A stretch of DNA of 64,000 nt from Paraburkholderia caribensis (GTDB taxonomy: Bacteria > Pseudomonadota > Gammaproteobacteria > Burkholderiales > Burkholderiaceae): contig NZ_CP026103.1 in the NCBI RefSeq assembly GCF_002902945.1, positions 1,612,001 through 1,676,000 of the forward strand, given 5' to 3'. Numbering within the stretch: the stretch's first letter is position 1; each line of letters begins with the position of its first letter. Shown one piece after another: positions 8,049 to 15,521 of the stretch. The notes beneath the pieces are model-generated. The model worked only from the letters and a program-made list of their open reading frames with translations, searched no databases and was not told the DNA's origin. The position numbers were made by a program, and so were the translations under genes.

Positions 8049-9038
8049 TCACACGCGCACCGCACTGAGGGTTTCGGCCGGAAACAGTTCTTCCGGCTTG
8101 AGCAGCCGATGGCACACGCCCTGTTCATAGCCGAACTTCAGGAAAGCCTCGAGCGTCGTGCGATTCGGCTCTAGTCCGTACGGCCAGATGTCCGCGCCGA
8201 ACAACGCCTGCGCTTCGGCAACACGCGTCGGCATCCATGGCAGCGGGAAGTGCGAGCACGTGATATCGCTCAGCCGGTAAAGGCTATTGCGCTTGGCCTC
8301 TTCAAACGCCTTCAACAGATTGCCCGCGATCCACCGATGCTTTTCAAACGCCTCACGGCGCAACACGATCAGGTGCATGATCGGAAAGATGCGCGTGGCC
8401 TCGTAGTATTCGCGTTCCGTGTCGGCAAAGCGCGAGAAGAGCCGCACGATCTCATCCGCGCGTTCCTGGCCCGGCTCGGGCGGACGCGCGCTCAGCACGG
8501 CGTCGATCTCGCCGTCGAGCAGCAACGACGTCAGCGAGCGCCCGGGCTCCGACCGATACGACACGCCCTCGGGCACGCGCACGTTCACCTTCTCCTTGCG
8601 GCCCGCCTGATTCACGCCGCCCTGCACCCACTCGATTTCGGAAAGCGGAATGCCGAGCGAATGCGCAATCCAGCCACGCGAGTAGATCGCGGCCGTTTGC
8701 GCCCACTCCGGAATGCCGATGCGTTTGCCGCGCAAATCCTCGGGACGCTGGACGCGGCCATCGCGGCGCACATAGAGCGAAGACTGGCGGAACGAGCGCG
8801 ATGGAAACACGGGCAATCCGACCAGCCGGTCATCGCCCTGCGAGCGCAGCGACGAATACTTGCCAAACGACATTTCCGAAATGTCCCACTCCTGAAAATG
8901 CGTCGTGCGATAAAAGATCTCTTCGACGTTGAGCACCGACGGCACCAGTTCGATGCCTTCGGGCTGCACGCGGCCGCTTACCAGGTCGCGCACATGGTCA
9001 TAGTCGCTGACAGCGAGGCTGAGCGTTAATCTCGACAT
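8049..9038 (-). CDS. 4,5-dihydroxyphthalate decarboxylase-like / substrate-binding-fold protein
   Basis: Cytosolic protein of 329 residues without a signal peptide. The start MSRLTLSLAVSDYDHVRDL, the WDISEMSFGKYSSLRS segment and LRGKRIGIPEWAQTAAIYSRGWI are characteristic of the group annotated as 4,5-dihydroxyphthalate decarboxylase (Pht5-like), which share the periplasmic type-2 binding fold. Members are either decarboxylases of dihydroxybenzoate-type acids or solute-binding relatives; sequence alone does not separate them. It sits between an AAHS-type transporter gene and a hydrolase, so decarboxylation of an imported aromatic or cyclic acid is plausible. Confidence 0.78.
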   Translation of the reverse strand: MSRLTLSLAVSDYDHVRDLVSGRVQPEGIELVPSVLNVEEIFYRTTHFQEWDISEMSFGKYSSLRSQGDDRLVGLPVFPSRSFRQSSLYVRRDGRVQRPEDLRGKRIGIPEWAQTAAIYSRGWIAHSLGIPLSEIEWVQGGVNQAGRKEKVNVRVPEGVSYRSEPGRSLTSLLLDGEIDAVLSARPPEPGQERADEIVRLFSRFADTEREYYEATRIFPIMHLIVLRREAFEKHRWIAGNLLKAFEEAKRNSLYRLSDITCSHFPLPWMPTRVAEAQALFGADIWPYGLEPNRTTLEAFLKFGYEQGVCHRLLKPEELFPAETLSAVRV

Positions 9039-9062
9039 AATGGTTCTCTTTGAAACGGAAAT

Positions 9063-10424
9063 TCAGTGTGCGTTAGTTACGACCACATGCGGCTGCGATG
9101 GACCAACGGTCAGCACCAGCATCGCTGTCGTCAGTACCGCGGCGCCGATCGCTGCGAACATGATGCCCGGTCCGCCCGACCACTGCTGCAAAACACCCGC
9201 CACGGCCGGTCCGAACATCGCGCCGATACGCGACAGCCCCAGGAACACGCCGACGCCCGTGCCGCGCATTTCAGTCGGGTAAGTGGCTGCAACCAGGTTG
9301 TTGAGCACGATCTGCGAGCCGACGACGAAAGCACCCGCGCCAGCGACGGCAATCAGCGTCGTGGTGCGGTCGGTCGCCCACGCGAGCAAGGCGACCATCG
9401 CTGCGCCGAGCAGGTACGACGCCGAAATCACGCGTCGGCGATCGCCGACGCGGTCAGCGATAAACCCCGAAATCAGGCCGCCCGCCACGGCCATGCCCGC
9501 GAACAACGAGCCATACGCGAAGCTCGACGACAGGTTCTCGCCGCGCTTGAGCATGATGGTTGGCAGCCAGCCCGACAGGCCGTAGGCCGAAAACAGGCTC
9601 AACGCGCCGGCGGCCCAGAAACTCAGCGTGCGCAGCCGGTAATCGCGCGACAGCAGCAGGCCGAGCGGACTTCTGTGCGAGATCGCGCCGCCCGTGGCGA
9701 ACTGGCCCGCGTCGTAGGCTGCAGCGCGGTCCGGACGCAAGCGGTGCAGCAACGGCTTGACCTCTTCCCAACGTCCGCGGCTGGCGAGAAAGCGCGGCGA
9801 TTCGGGCAGCCACAGTTGAATCGCAAGCGCGAACACGAGCGCGACGCCGCCTATGTAATAAAGACTCTGCCAGCCGTAATGCGGCGTGAGCCACGCCGCG
9901 ATCAATCCTGCCGACGACGAGCCGCTCACCCAGCCAAGCGAGAAGAACAGGCTCGTGAAAACATTCGACGAACGCTTCGGCGCGATCTCGTTGATGTAGG
10001 TGATCGCGAGCGGCATCAGCAGCCCGAGCGCCAGTCCCATCGTCACGCGCAACGCGATGTAAGACGCGAGGCTGTGCGCGAACAGCGCGATCGCCAGACT
10101 CATCACGCCGGAGCCCCAGCAGCCTAGCAGCAGAATGCTGCGGCGCCCGAAGCGGTCGCCCAGCAGCCCGCTGACGGCCGAGCCCGCGGCGAATCCTGCC
10201 AGCCCGCTCGACAGCATAATGCCGATGCGCGTCGGCGACAGTCCCCACGGACCTGCCACGTAGTGGACGATATACGCCGAGTTGTACAGGTCGTAACCGT
10301 CGAACAGCAGGATCATTGCGATCAGGACGCCGAGCCGGATGTGAAAGCCGCCAAGCGGCGCATCCTCCAGTTCCTGGCGAACGTCGATGCGCCCCGCAGG
10401 CATCGACACTTTGTGTTGGGCCAT
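9063..10424 (-). CDS. MFS transporter, aromatic acid:H+ symporter (AAHS) type
   Basis: Inner-membrane proton symporter of 453 residues with twelve predicted helices. The family signature is the acidic DGYD motif in helix 1 (MILLFDGYDLYNSAY), the loop 2-3 motif GDRFGRR, and LPESPRFL in the central region, as in PcaK/BenK. ATG 10424 (MAQHKVSMPAG) is chosen because longer frames would run into the porin gene. It lies 14 bases after the porin and 24 bases before the decarboxylase-like gene, in one operon. Likely imports the acid degraded by this operon; the identity is unknown. Confidence 0.88.
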   Translation of the reverse strand: MAQHKVSMPAGRIDVRQELEDAPLGGFHIRLGVLIAMILLFDGYDLYNSAYIVHYVAGPWGLSPTRIGIMLSSGLAGFAAGSAVSGLLGDRFGRRSILLLGCWGSGVMSLAIALFAHSLASYIALRVTMGLALGLLMPLAITYINEIAPKRSSNVFTSLFFSLGWVSGSSSAGLIAAWLTPHYGWQSLYYIGGVALVFALAIQLWLPESPRFLASRGRWEEVKPLLHRLRPDRAAAYDAGQFATGGAISHRSPLGLLLSRDYRLRTLSFWAAGALSLFSAYGLSGWLPTIMLKRGENLSSSFAYGSLFAGMAVAGGLISGFIADRVGDRRRVISASYLLGAAMVALLAWATDRTTTLIAVAGAGAFVVGSQIVLNNLVAATYPTEMRGTGVGVFLGLSRIGAMFGPAVAGVLQQWSGGPGIMFAAIGAAVLTTAMLVLTVGPSQPHVVVTNAH

Positions 10425-10438
10425 GATGTTCTCCACTG

Positions 10439-11500
10439 TCAGAAGGTATGTTTGATGCCGACCATGGCACCCGTCTGGTTTCCGCCCGCCGTCACGTCGC
10501 CCGTGGCGCGCACCCCGACGTTCAGCCCGTTCGAGTTGGTGACGTACGATACTTCGGCGTAGAGATCCGTGCGCTTGGATAGAAAGTAGTCCGCCAGCAG
10601 CACGCCGCTGGTGGCCTTTTGTCCCGTGCCATGAATGCGCTCCTGATACCCGCCGAGCGAAAAGATCAGCGGCGAGCTGGCTTGCCACGACGCGCCCAGC
10701 CAGTACAACAGCGAGCCTTCCAGCGTCGCGCTGTTACGGATGTTGAGCCAGCGCGTGCCGACATACGCCCGCACCGGTCCGAACGTATAGGTCGCACCGC
10801 CCACTACGCGCATCTGCGTGACATCCTGCGTGGCGATCGACGTGCCTTGCATCTGATCATAGGCAACGCCGACGTTGGCGGAGCCGTTTGCGTACTGCAG
10901 CGCGAAACTGTATTCGCGCCCGACCTTCGAATGACCGGGCACCTGCGCGCCGTTGGGGATCGTCGAGTCGAACCCGGTGCTATACAGTGCCGCAAACGTC
11001 ACGCCCGAGAACCGCGCCGTATATCGGACCGCATTGTCGGCGCGACCCACGAGCGTTGCATCGTAGCCTTGGGCCGAATAACTCGGATTGAACTGAAGTG
11101 CGTCGTACACGTACATCAGGTCATACAGCAGGTTGTATTGCCGGCCGAGCGTCACGTCGCCATACGGCGTGCTCAGCCCGACATACGCCTTGCGGCCGAA
11201 CAGACGGCCGCCCTGCCCGAGCGTTCCGTTGTTGATCGAGTAGCCGTTCTCGAGCACGAATAGGGCCTTCAGGCCGCCGCCGAGGTCCTCCGTGCCGCGC
11301 AAGCCCCAGCGCGAACCGGCAAGGCTGCCGGACTCCATGCGTACTGCCGTGCCGGACGTGCCATTGGGGCCGGGCACGTGATTGGCGACTTCCACGCCGA
11401 CATCGGTGATGCCATAGAGCGTCACCGAGCCCTGCGCATACGCGCAAGAGGTGGCGGCGCATGTCAGGCTGAACGCGGCGAGAGTGTGGCGTCTCTTCAC
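10439..11500 (-). CDS. Outer-membrane porin (Gram-negative trimeric type)
   Basis: General diffusion porin of the Burkholderia OpcP/Bordetella family, 353 residues. A signal peptide of about 23 residues ends TSCAYA, then the mature chain opens with QGSVTLYGITDVGVEV. Typical strands follow (GSRWGLRGTEDLGGGLKALFVLE, GRQYNLLYDL) and the C terminus ends in phenylalanine (GIKHTF), the beta-barrel assembly signal. The start is a GTG at 11500: a GGAGA site sits eight bases upstream and the signal peptide begins there. Co-location with an AAHS transporter suggests a substrate-specific uptake route across both membranes. Confidence 0.92.
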   Translation of the reverse strand: MKRRHTLAAFSLTCAATSCAYAQGSVTLYGITDVGVEVANHVPGPNGTSGTAVRMESGSLAGSRWGLRGTEDLGGGLKALFVLENGYSINNGTLGQGGRLFGRKAYVGLSTPYGDVTLGRQYNLLYDLMYVYDALQFNPSYSAQGYDATLVGRADNAVRYTARFSGVTFAALYSTGFDSTIPNGAQVPGHSKVGREYSFALQYANGSANVGVAYDQMQGTSIATQDVTQMRVVGGATYTFGPVRAYVGTRWLNIRNSATLEGSLLYWLGASWQASSPLIFSLGGYQERIHGTGQKATSGVLLADYFLSKRTDLYAEVSYVTNSNGLNVGVRATGDVTAGGNQTGAMVGIKHTF

Positions 11501-11545
11501 TAGAGTGTCTCCGAGATTTTTGTATTCGTGTGTTGGTGTTGATCC

Positions 11546-11594
11546 GGTTTGTCCGCGCGGCATGGCGGCAGGCGCGATGCCGCGCGGACAAACC
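11546..11594. promoter_or_regulatory. 18-base perfect hairpin between ornithine-cyclodeaminase-like gene and porin
   Basis: GGTTTGTCCGCGCGGCAT (11546-11563) is exactly repeated in inverted form at 11577-11594 around a 13-base loop. The dyad lies in the 137-base gap after the cyclodeaminase-like stop and before the porin start. There is no T-run on either side, so it is not a classical terminator. A role as an mRNA-processing or stability element, or as a Rho-linked attenuator giving the porin part different expression, is inferred. Confidence 0.6.
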
Positions 11595-11637
11595 CGCCCG
11601 TGACGCCACGGGCGATACGGCTTCGACGCGTTGCGTG

Positions 11638-12627
11638 TCAGTTCAGGCGCGGCGGCTCGCGGCGCGGCTGCGGCAACGGCGTGCCGAGCCCTGCCTCGCT
11701 CGCGAGCGCATACAGCCGCAAGCCGAGCGCGAGATCCGATACGCCCATGCCCATCGCCTTGAAGACCGTGATGTCATCGGATGCCGTGCGCGCGCGTCCC
11801 TCGGCGATCACGTCGCATAGCGGCGTCACCTCGCTCCAGGCATCGCGCGCGCCGTACGCACGCACGAACTCGGTCGACAGGCGTTTCGCCGCGCCGAGAT
11901 CGTCGACCACGGCACGCGTGCAGCGGGCGAACACATCGTCGGCGAGTTCGATACGCTCTTCCGTAATTGCGCCTACCGCGTTCACGTGCGTTCCATGCGC
12001 AAGCGCCGATGCAGGCAGAAACGCTTCCGTGGCGCGCGTCACAGTCGTGACGATCGGCGCATCGGCGACGGCGGCCTCCACCGACGGCGCCTCGACGATC
12101 TCGATGTCGAACTTCTCGCGCGCCCGCTCGACGAAGGCACGCCGCTTGTCGGGCGTCGGGCTGTACACGCGCACCAGTTTCAGGCGGCGCACGGCAGCGA
12201 CGGCAGCGAGTTGCGCGAGCGCCTGCTTGCCCGTGCCGATCAGCGCGAGCACGTCCGCATCGGGCCGCGCGAGCCACTTCGTCGCCACGCCGGAAATGCC
12301 GCCCGTGCGCATCTGGCCGAGCGCGAATGCTTCGAGAATCGCCTTCAACTGGCCGTTCTCGCTATCGAAGAGAATCAGCAGCGGACATGCGCCGCCTTCC
12401 GTATGCGCCCACGTCTTGGTCCCGACGATGCCCGCCTGCTGAAACGCCGCGCCGATCGCGTGCAGATTGCTGTGCCCCCAGGCGACATGTGTCTTGCCCA
12501 TGTTGCGCGCCGCGCCGCTCGCCTGTTGCGCGAGGCCTGCTTCGAGCGCTTCGATGGCACCCGAGAGATTCATCAGCGAGACGATCTGCTGCTCGGAAAT
12601 CCACACGGGTGTGTTGGCCGCGTTCAT
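11638..12627 (-). CDS. Ornithine cyclodeaminase / mu-crystallin family protein
   Basis: NAD(P)-dependent enzyme of 329 residues. The Rossmann nucleotide site is VLALIGTGKQALAQ at about residues 125-140. The family-conserved MRTGGISGVATKWLARPDA and GTHVNAVGA segments are present, as is SDDITVFKAMGMGVSDLA near the end. Family members are ornithine or lysine cyclodeaminases, ketimine reductases, or alanine and tauropine-like dehydrogenases, so imine reduction or amino acid deamination are both possible. Its start overlaps the stop of the CMD-like gene by four bases (ATGA), implying coupled translation in the operon. Confidence 0.85.
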   Translation of the reverse strand: MNAANTPVWISEQQIVSLMNLSGAIEALEAGLAQQASGAARNMGKTHVAWGHSNLHAIGAAFQQAGIVGTKTWAHTEGGACPLLILFDSENGQLKAILEAFALGQMRTGGISGVATKWLARPDADVLALIGTGKQALAQLAAVAAVRRLKLVRVYSPTPDKRRAFVERAREKFDIEIVEAPSVEAAVADAPIVTTVTRATEAFLPASALAHGTHVNAVGAITEERIELADDVFARCTRAVVDDLGAAKRLSTEFVRAYGARDAWSEVTPLCDVIAEGRARTASDDITVFKAMGMGVSDLALGLRLYALASEAGLGTPLPQPRREPPRLN

Positions 12628-13178
12628 TGCTCATCCTCGAAAATCGACGCCACGGGTGGTTCGAGCCGCAGCGTGTTGACGGCGATCGCATGCGTGACGT
12701 AGCGGCCGATCAGCATCACAAAGGCCATGGCTTGCGCAGGCGTCACGAGGCGCGCAAATGCGTCGAACTCTGCCTGCGCTTCGAGGCCGCGCGAATGCAA
12801 TGCCTTCAGCGCATAGGCTTGCGCCGCTTTTTCGACATCGCTCAGTTCCGTTGCGGCAGAAGGATCGAGCCGGTTGACCTGCGCGATCCAGGTGCGCGCA
12901 AAGCCCAGCTTCACGCTCAGACGTTCATGCTGGTGGCGCTCGTAACGGTTCTCCATGTAACTCGCCACCGTCAGCGCGCCGAGTTCCGTGAGCCGGTCGG
13001 GCAATGCCTGCTTTAGCGCGTCGGTGAAATGCATGAATTGCAGAAGCACGTCGGGCGCATGGCCCGCGCACTTGAACAGCTCGCCGAGATAACGCAAGCG
13101 CTCGACGCGCGGTGTCAGATAGGCGGCCAGATCGCTCCGCATGTCGGCCATTTCGAGCCGTGGAATCCTGTCGCTCAT
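12624..13178 (-). CDS. Carboxymuconolactone decarboxylase / AhpD-like protein
   Basis: Helical protein of 184 residues with the general look of the CMD/AhpD fold (APDVLLQFMHFTDAL, LTELGALTVASYMENRYERHQHE, then a second helical pair). The CxxC redox pair of AhpD peroxidases is absent, so a decarboxylase- or hydrolase-like role is more likely than peroxide reduction. It overlaps the cyclodeaminase-like gene by four bases and follows the DapA-like gene after 42 bases. Family assignment rests on remembered pattern only. Confidence 0.62.
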   Translation of the reverse strand: MSDRIPRLEMADMRSDLAAYLTPRVERLRYLGELFKCAGHAPDVLLQFMHFTDALKQALPDRLTELGALTVASYMENRYERHQHERLSVKLGFARTWIAQVNRLDPSAATELSDVEKAAQAYALKALHSRGLEAQAEFDAFARLVTPAQAMAFVMLIGRYVTHAIAVNTLRLEPPVASIFEDEQ

Positions 13179-13220
13179 CAGCGTCTCCGTGTTCGTTGTC
13201 GTTCGGATCGTCGCGGGCGC

Positions 13221-14114
13221 TCAGAGCAGGCCAGCGCGATCGAGCACGCCATCGAGCCGCGCTTCCAGTTCGCGCGTAGCGGGCATCATCGGCAAGCGAT
13301 GCTCATTCGCGGGAATCAGGCCCATGCGCTTCATCATGTATTTGATGGGGATCGGATTCGTGTCGTAGAACACCGACTGATTCAACTCGAACAACGCGAA
13401 ATGCAAGGCCCGCGCCGCCGCGTAGTCGCCGCGTTCGACGGCCTCGACCAGATCGGCGACCTTGCGCGGCGCCAGATTGCCGACCGCATTCATCAGCCCG
13501 CAGGCGCCGACGGCGAGCATCGGATAGCTCAGCTCTTCGAGACCGACGAACACGCGCCACTCGGGCCCGAACGCATCGAGCATGTGCGTGACGAAAGCCA
13601 TGTCGTTGACCGCGTGCTTCATGCCCACGAGGTTCGGCGCGCGCTCGCGGATCGCCTTGACGGTGGCGAGGTCCATGCTGACTGCCGCACGCCCCGGGAT
13701 GTGATAGATCAGCAGCGGCCGTTCGGTGCGCGCGGCGATATCCGCGTAGTACTCGACCAGCCCGCGCTGCGGCGGACGGATGTAGTAAGGCGTGACGACC
13801 AGCATCGCATCGGCGCCCGCCTTGTCGGCGTGCTGCGTCAGTTCGATCGTCTCCGCGTGCGATTGCGAGCCCGTGGCGGCCAGCACGGGAACGCGGCCCG
13901 CCGCTGCCTCGACGGCCACGTCGACGAGGCGGTTGCGCTCGGCCACGGTGAGCAGGCTCGGCTCGGCCGTCGTGCCGTTCACGAGCACGCCGTGGCCGCC
14001 GTTGACGATCTGCCAGTCGACGAGCCGCGCATACGTTTCGTAATCGACGGTCTGGTTGCGGAAGGGCGTAACGATCGGCGTGATCGAGCCTTTCAGCCAG
14101 GAGATGTCGCGCAT
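13221..14114 (-). CDS. DapA-like class I aldolase/lyase (DHDPS family)
   Basis: TIM-barrel pyruvate-dependent lyase of 297 residues. Key features: GTTAEPSLL (GTTGE position of DHDPS), tyrosine in YHIPGRAAV, and the Schiff-base lysine in VGMKHAVNDM. In a degradative operon it is more likely a hydratase-aldolase or keto-acid aldolase releasing pyruvate from a ring-fission product than a lysine-biosynthesis enzyme. It sits 28 bases after the bicupin gene. The substrate is not deducible. Confidence 0.87.
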   Translation of the reverse strand: MRDISWLKGSITPIVTPFRNQTVDYETYARLVDWQIVNGGHGVLVNGTTAEPSLLTVAERNRLVDVAVEAAAGRVPVLAATGSQSHAETIELTQHADKAGADAMLVVTPYYIRPPQRGLVEYYADIAARTERPLLIYHIPGRAAVSMDLATVKAIRERAPNLVGMKHAVNDMAFVTHMLDAFGPEWRVFVGLEELSYPMLAVGACGLMNAVGNLAPRKVADLVEAVERGDYAAARALHFALFELNQSVFYDTNPIPIKYMMKRMGLIPANEHRLPMMPATRELEARLDGVLDRAGLL

Positions 14115-14142
14115 GATTCGGATTCCTTGTCGATGAAGCGGA

Positions 14143-15270
14143 TTACGCAGCCTTGGCAGCGTTCGTTCGATTGGTCGAAAACCCCGTCTGCGTGCCGAGC
14201 AGCGCAGGCGCCTCCTTCATGCTCTCCTGCCACAGCAGCGACTGCATGTAGATGTTGAGCGGCTGATCCTGGATGGTCAGCTCGTACACGTAGTCGTCGT
14301 AGGACGCATGGTTGTGCACGGCCCAGCCGGGCGCCGACAGCATCAGGTCGCCGGCCTTCCACTCGTAGCGGTTGCCCGCCACCATGCTGTAGCCCGAGCC
14401 CGAAAAGTAGTAGTTGATGGCTGCCGATACGTGGCGATGCGGACGGTCGACGATCTTCGGCGGACGGATCGTCATCGTCGCGAAGAAGTTCGGCGTGATG
14501 CCGTTGGTGCGGCCCGTCACCGGGTTGTACATCATGTACAGGCGGCGGCCGACGTAGTCGCTGCCCAGCGCCTCGAGCTTGTCGAGTTCCGCCTTCACCT
14601 GTTGCCACGAAAAATGCAGCGGGCGCGATTCGACCACCTGCGGGTTGATCAGCGTTTCGTACGGCATCAGCAGCCCGCCGTCTTCGCCGATGGGAAACGT
14701 GCCGAACGGACTGCGGCGCTTCGGGTCGTCGCTCGCATGCGCGGTGAGCGTCTGCGTCGGCACTTCGAGTTCGACGCCGAACTCGGGCACATACACTTCC
14801 ATGTGCTGCAGCAGCGGCGTGTTCGAGTAGACCAGCCGCACCTGGATGTCGTCGGTGTCGTTCGTATGTGCGAAGGCGACGAAGGCGGGGTGATTCCACA
14901 CGTCGTACTGACGGAACGCGATGGTGCGGCCCGCGACGCGCGTCGAGCCGCCGCCCCGGATGCAGAAGTTCACCTCGGTGGCGTTGTGGCGCATCGGCTC
15001 CGTCGATTCGCCCGGCAACAGAACCTGCAGCGACACCTGAATGCCAGGCGCAAGTCCCGGCGAGCCGGCGCGCGCCGACGGATGGACGATCAACGACTGG
15101 CGGCGGCCGTCCGCGGGCTTCGGCAGCGCGGCAAGGCGCTCCACTTCCGCGTCGATCTGTTCGCGGCTCACGATCACGGGCGCCCAGTAATGATTGTCGC
15201 GGGGACGCTGGCCCGTCTGATCGACGAAGCTTGCTTGCGCCGGCCCGAATTCGCGTCTCAGGTCATGCAT
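14143..15270 (-). CDS. Bicupin dioxygenase-like protein (gentisate 1,2-dioxygenase superfamily)
   Basis: Two-cupin protein of 375 residues, first gene of the operon. The N-terminal cupin (around EPMRHNATEVNFCIRGGGST) has lost the H-x-H pair used for iron in gentisate dioxygenases. The C-terminal cupin has VDRPHRHVSAAINYYFSG and later GWAVHNHA, so a metal site there looks possible. Length and two-domain layout match gentisate/salicylate 1,2-dioxygenases. Ring cleavage of a hydroxylated aromatic acid is inferred from fold plus the AAHS transporter, porin and lyase in the operon. Confidence 0.78.
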   Translation of the reverse strand: MHDLRREFGPAQASFVDQTGQRPRDNHYWAPVIVSREQIDAEVERLAALPKPADGRRQSLIVHPSARAGSPGLAPGIQVSLQVLLPGESTEPMRHNATEVNFCIRGGGSTRVAGRTIAFRQYDVWNHPAFVAFAHTNDTDDIQVRLVYSNTPLLQHMEVYVPEFGVELEVPTQTLTAHASDDPKRRSPFGTFPIGEDGGLLMPYETLINPQVVESRPLHFSWQQVKAELDKLEALGSDYVGRRLYMMYNPVTGRTNGITPNFFATMTIRPPKIVDRPHRHVSAAINYYFSGSGYSMVAGNRYEWKAGDLMLSAPGWAVHNHASYDDYVYELTIQDQPLNIYMQSLLWQESMKEAPALLGTQTGFSTNRTNAAKAA

Positions 15271-15370
15271 CGGAAAGTCTCCTCAAGGCACCCGCCCGAA
15301 ACGGTTCGCGGCGCGGTGCAAAAATGGAATCGAGGACTGAAAATTACTCGCCGACGCTCTGTCGATCAAG

Positions 15371-15519
15371 ATTGATATTTCAAATCAATATAAACGTTGG
15401 AAACGCTCACTGCTGCGATGCAAAACACCTGAAAGTCATTAACTACAGCCTTTCTGCTAGACTGCAGAATGCCCGAGCATTACGCTGAATTTGGTTGATT
15501 TATATTGATTACATTGATT
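15371..15519. promoter_or_regulatory. ATTGATT half-site array between bicupin operon and HTH-citrate synthase gene
   Basis: In an AT-rich divergent gap, three direct repeats of the form (G/A)TTGATT start at 15494, 15504 and 15513, about one helical turn apart and immediately before the ATG at 15522. On the other side, ATTGAT (15371-15376) faces ATCAAT (15384-15389) as an inverted pair. The shared half-site and its position at both ends of the gap make it a candidate operator set for the local regulator. Confidence 0.5.
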
Positions 15520-15521
15520 TC

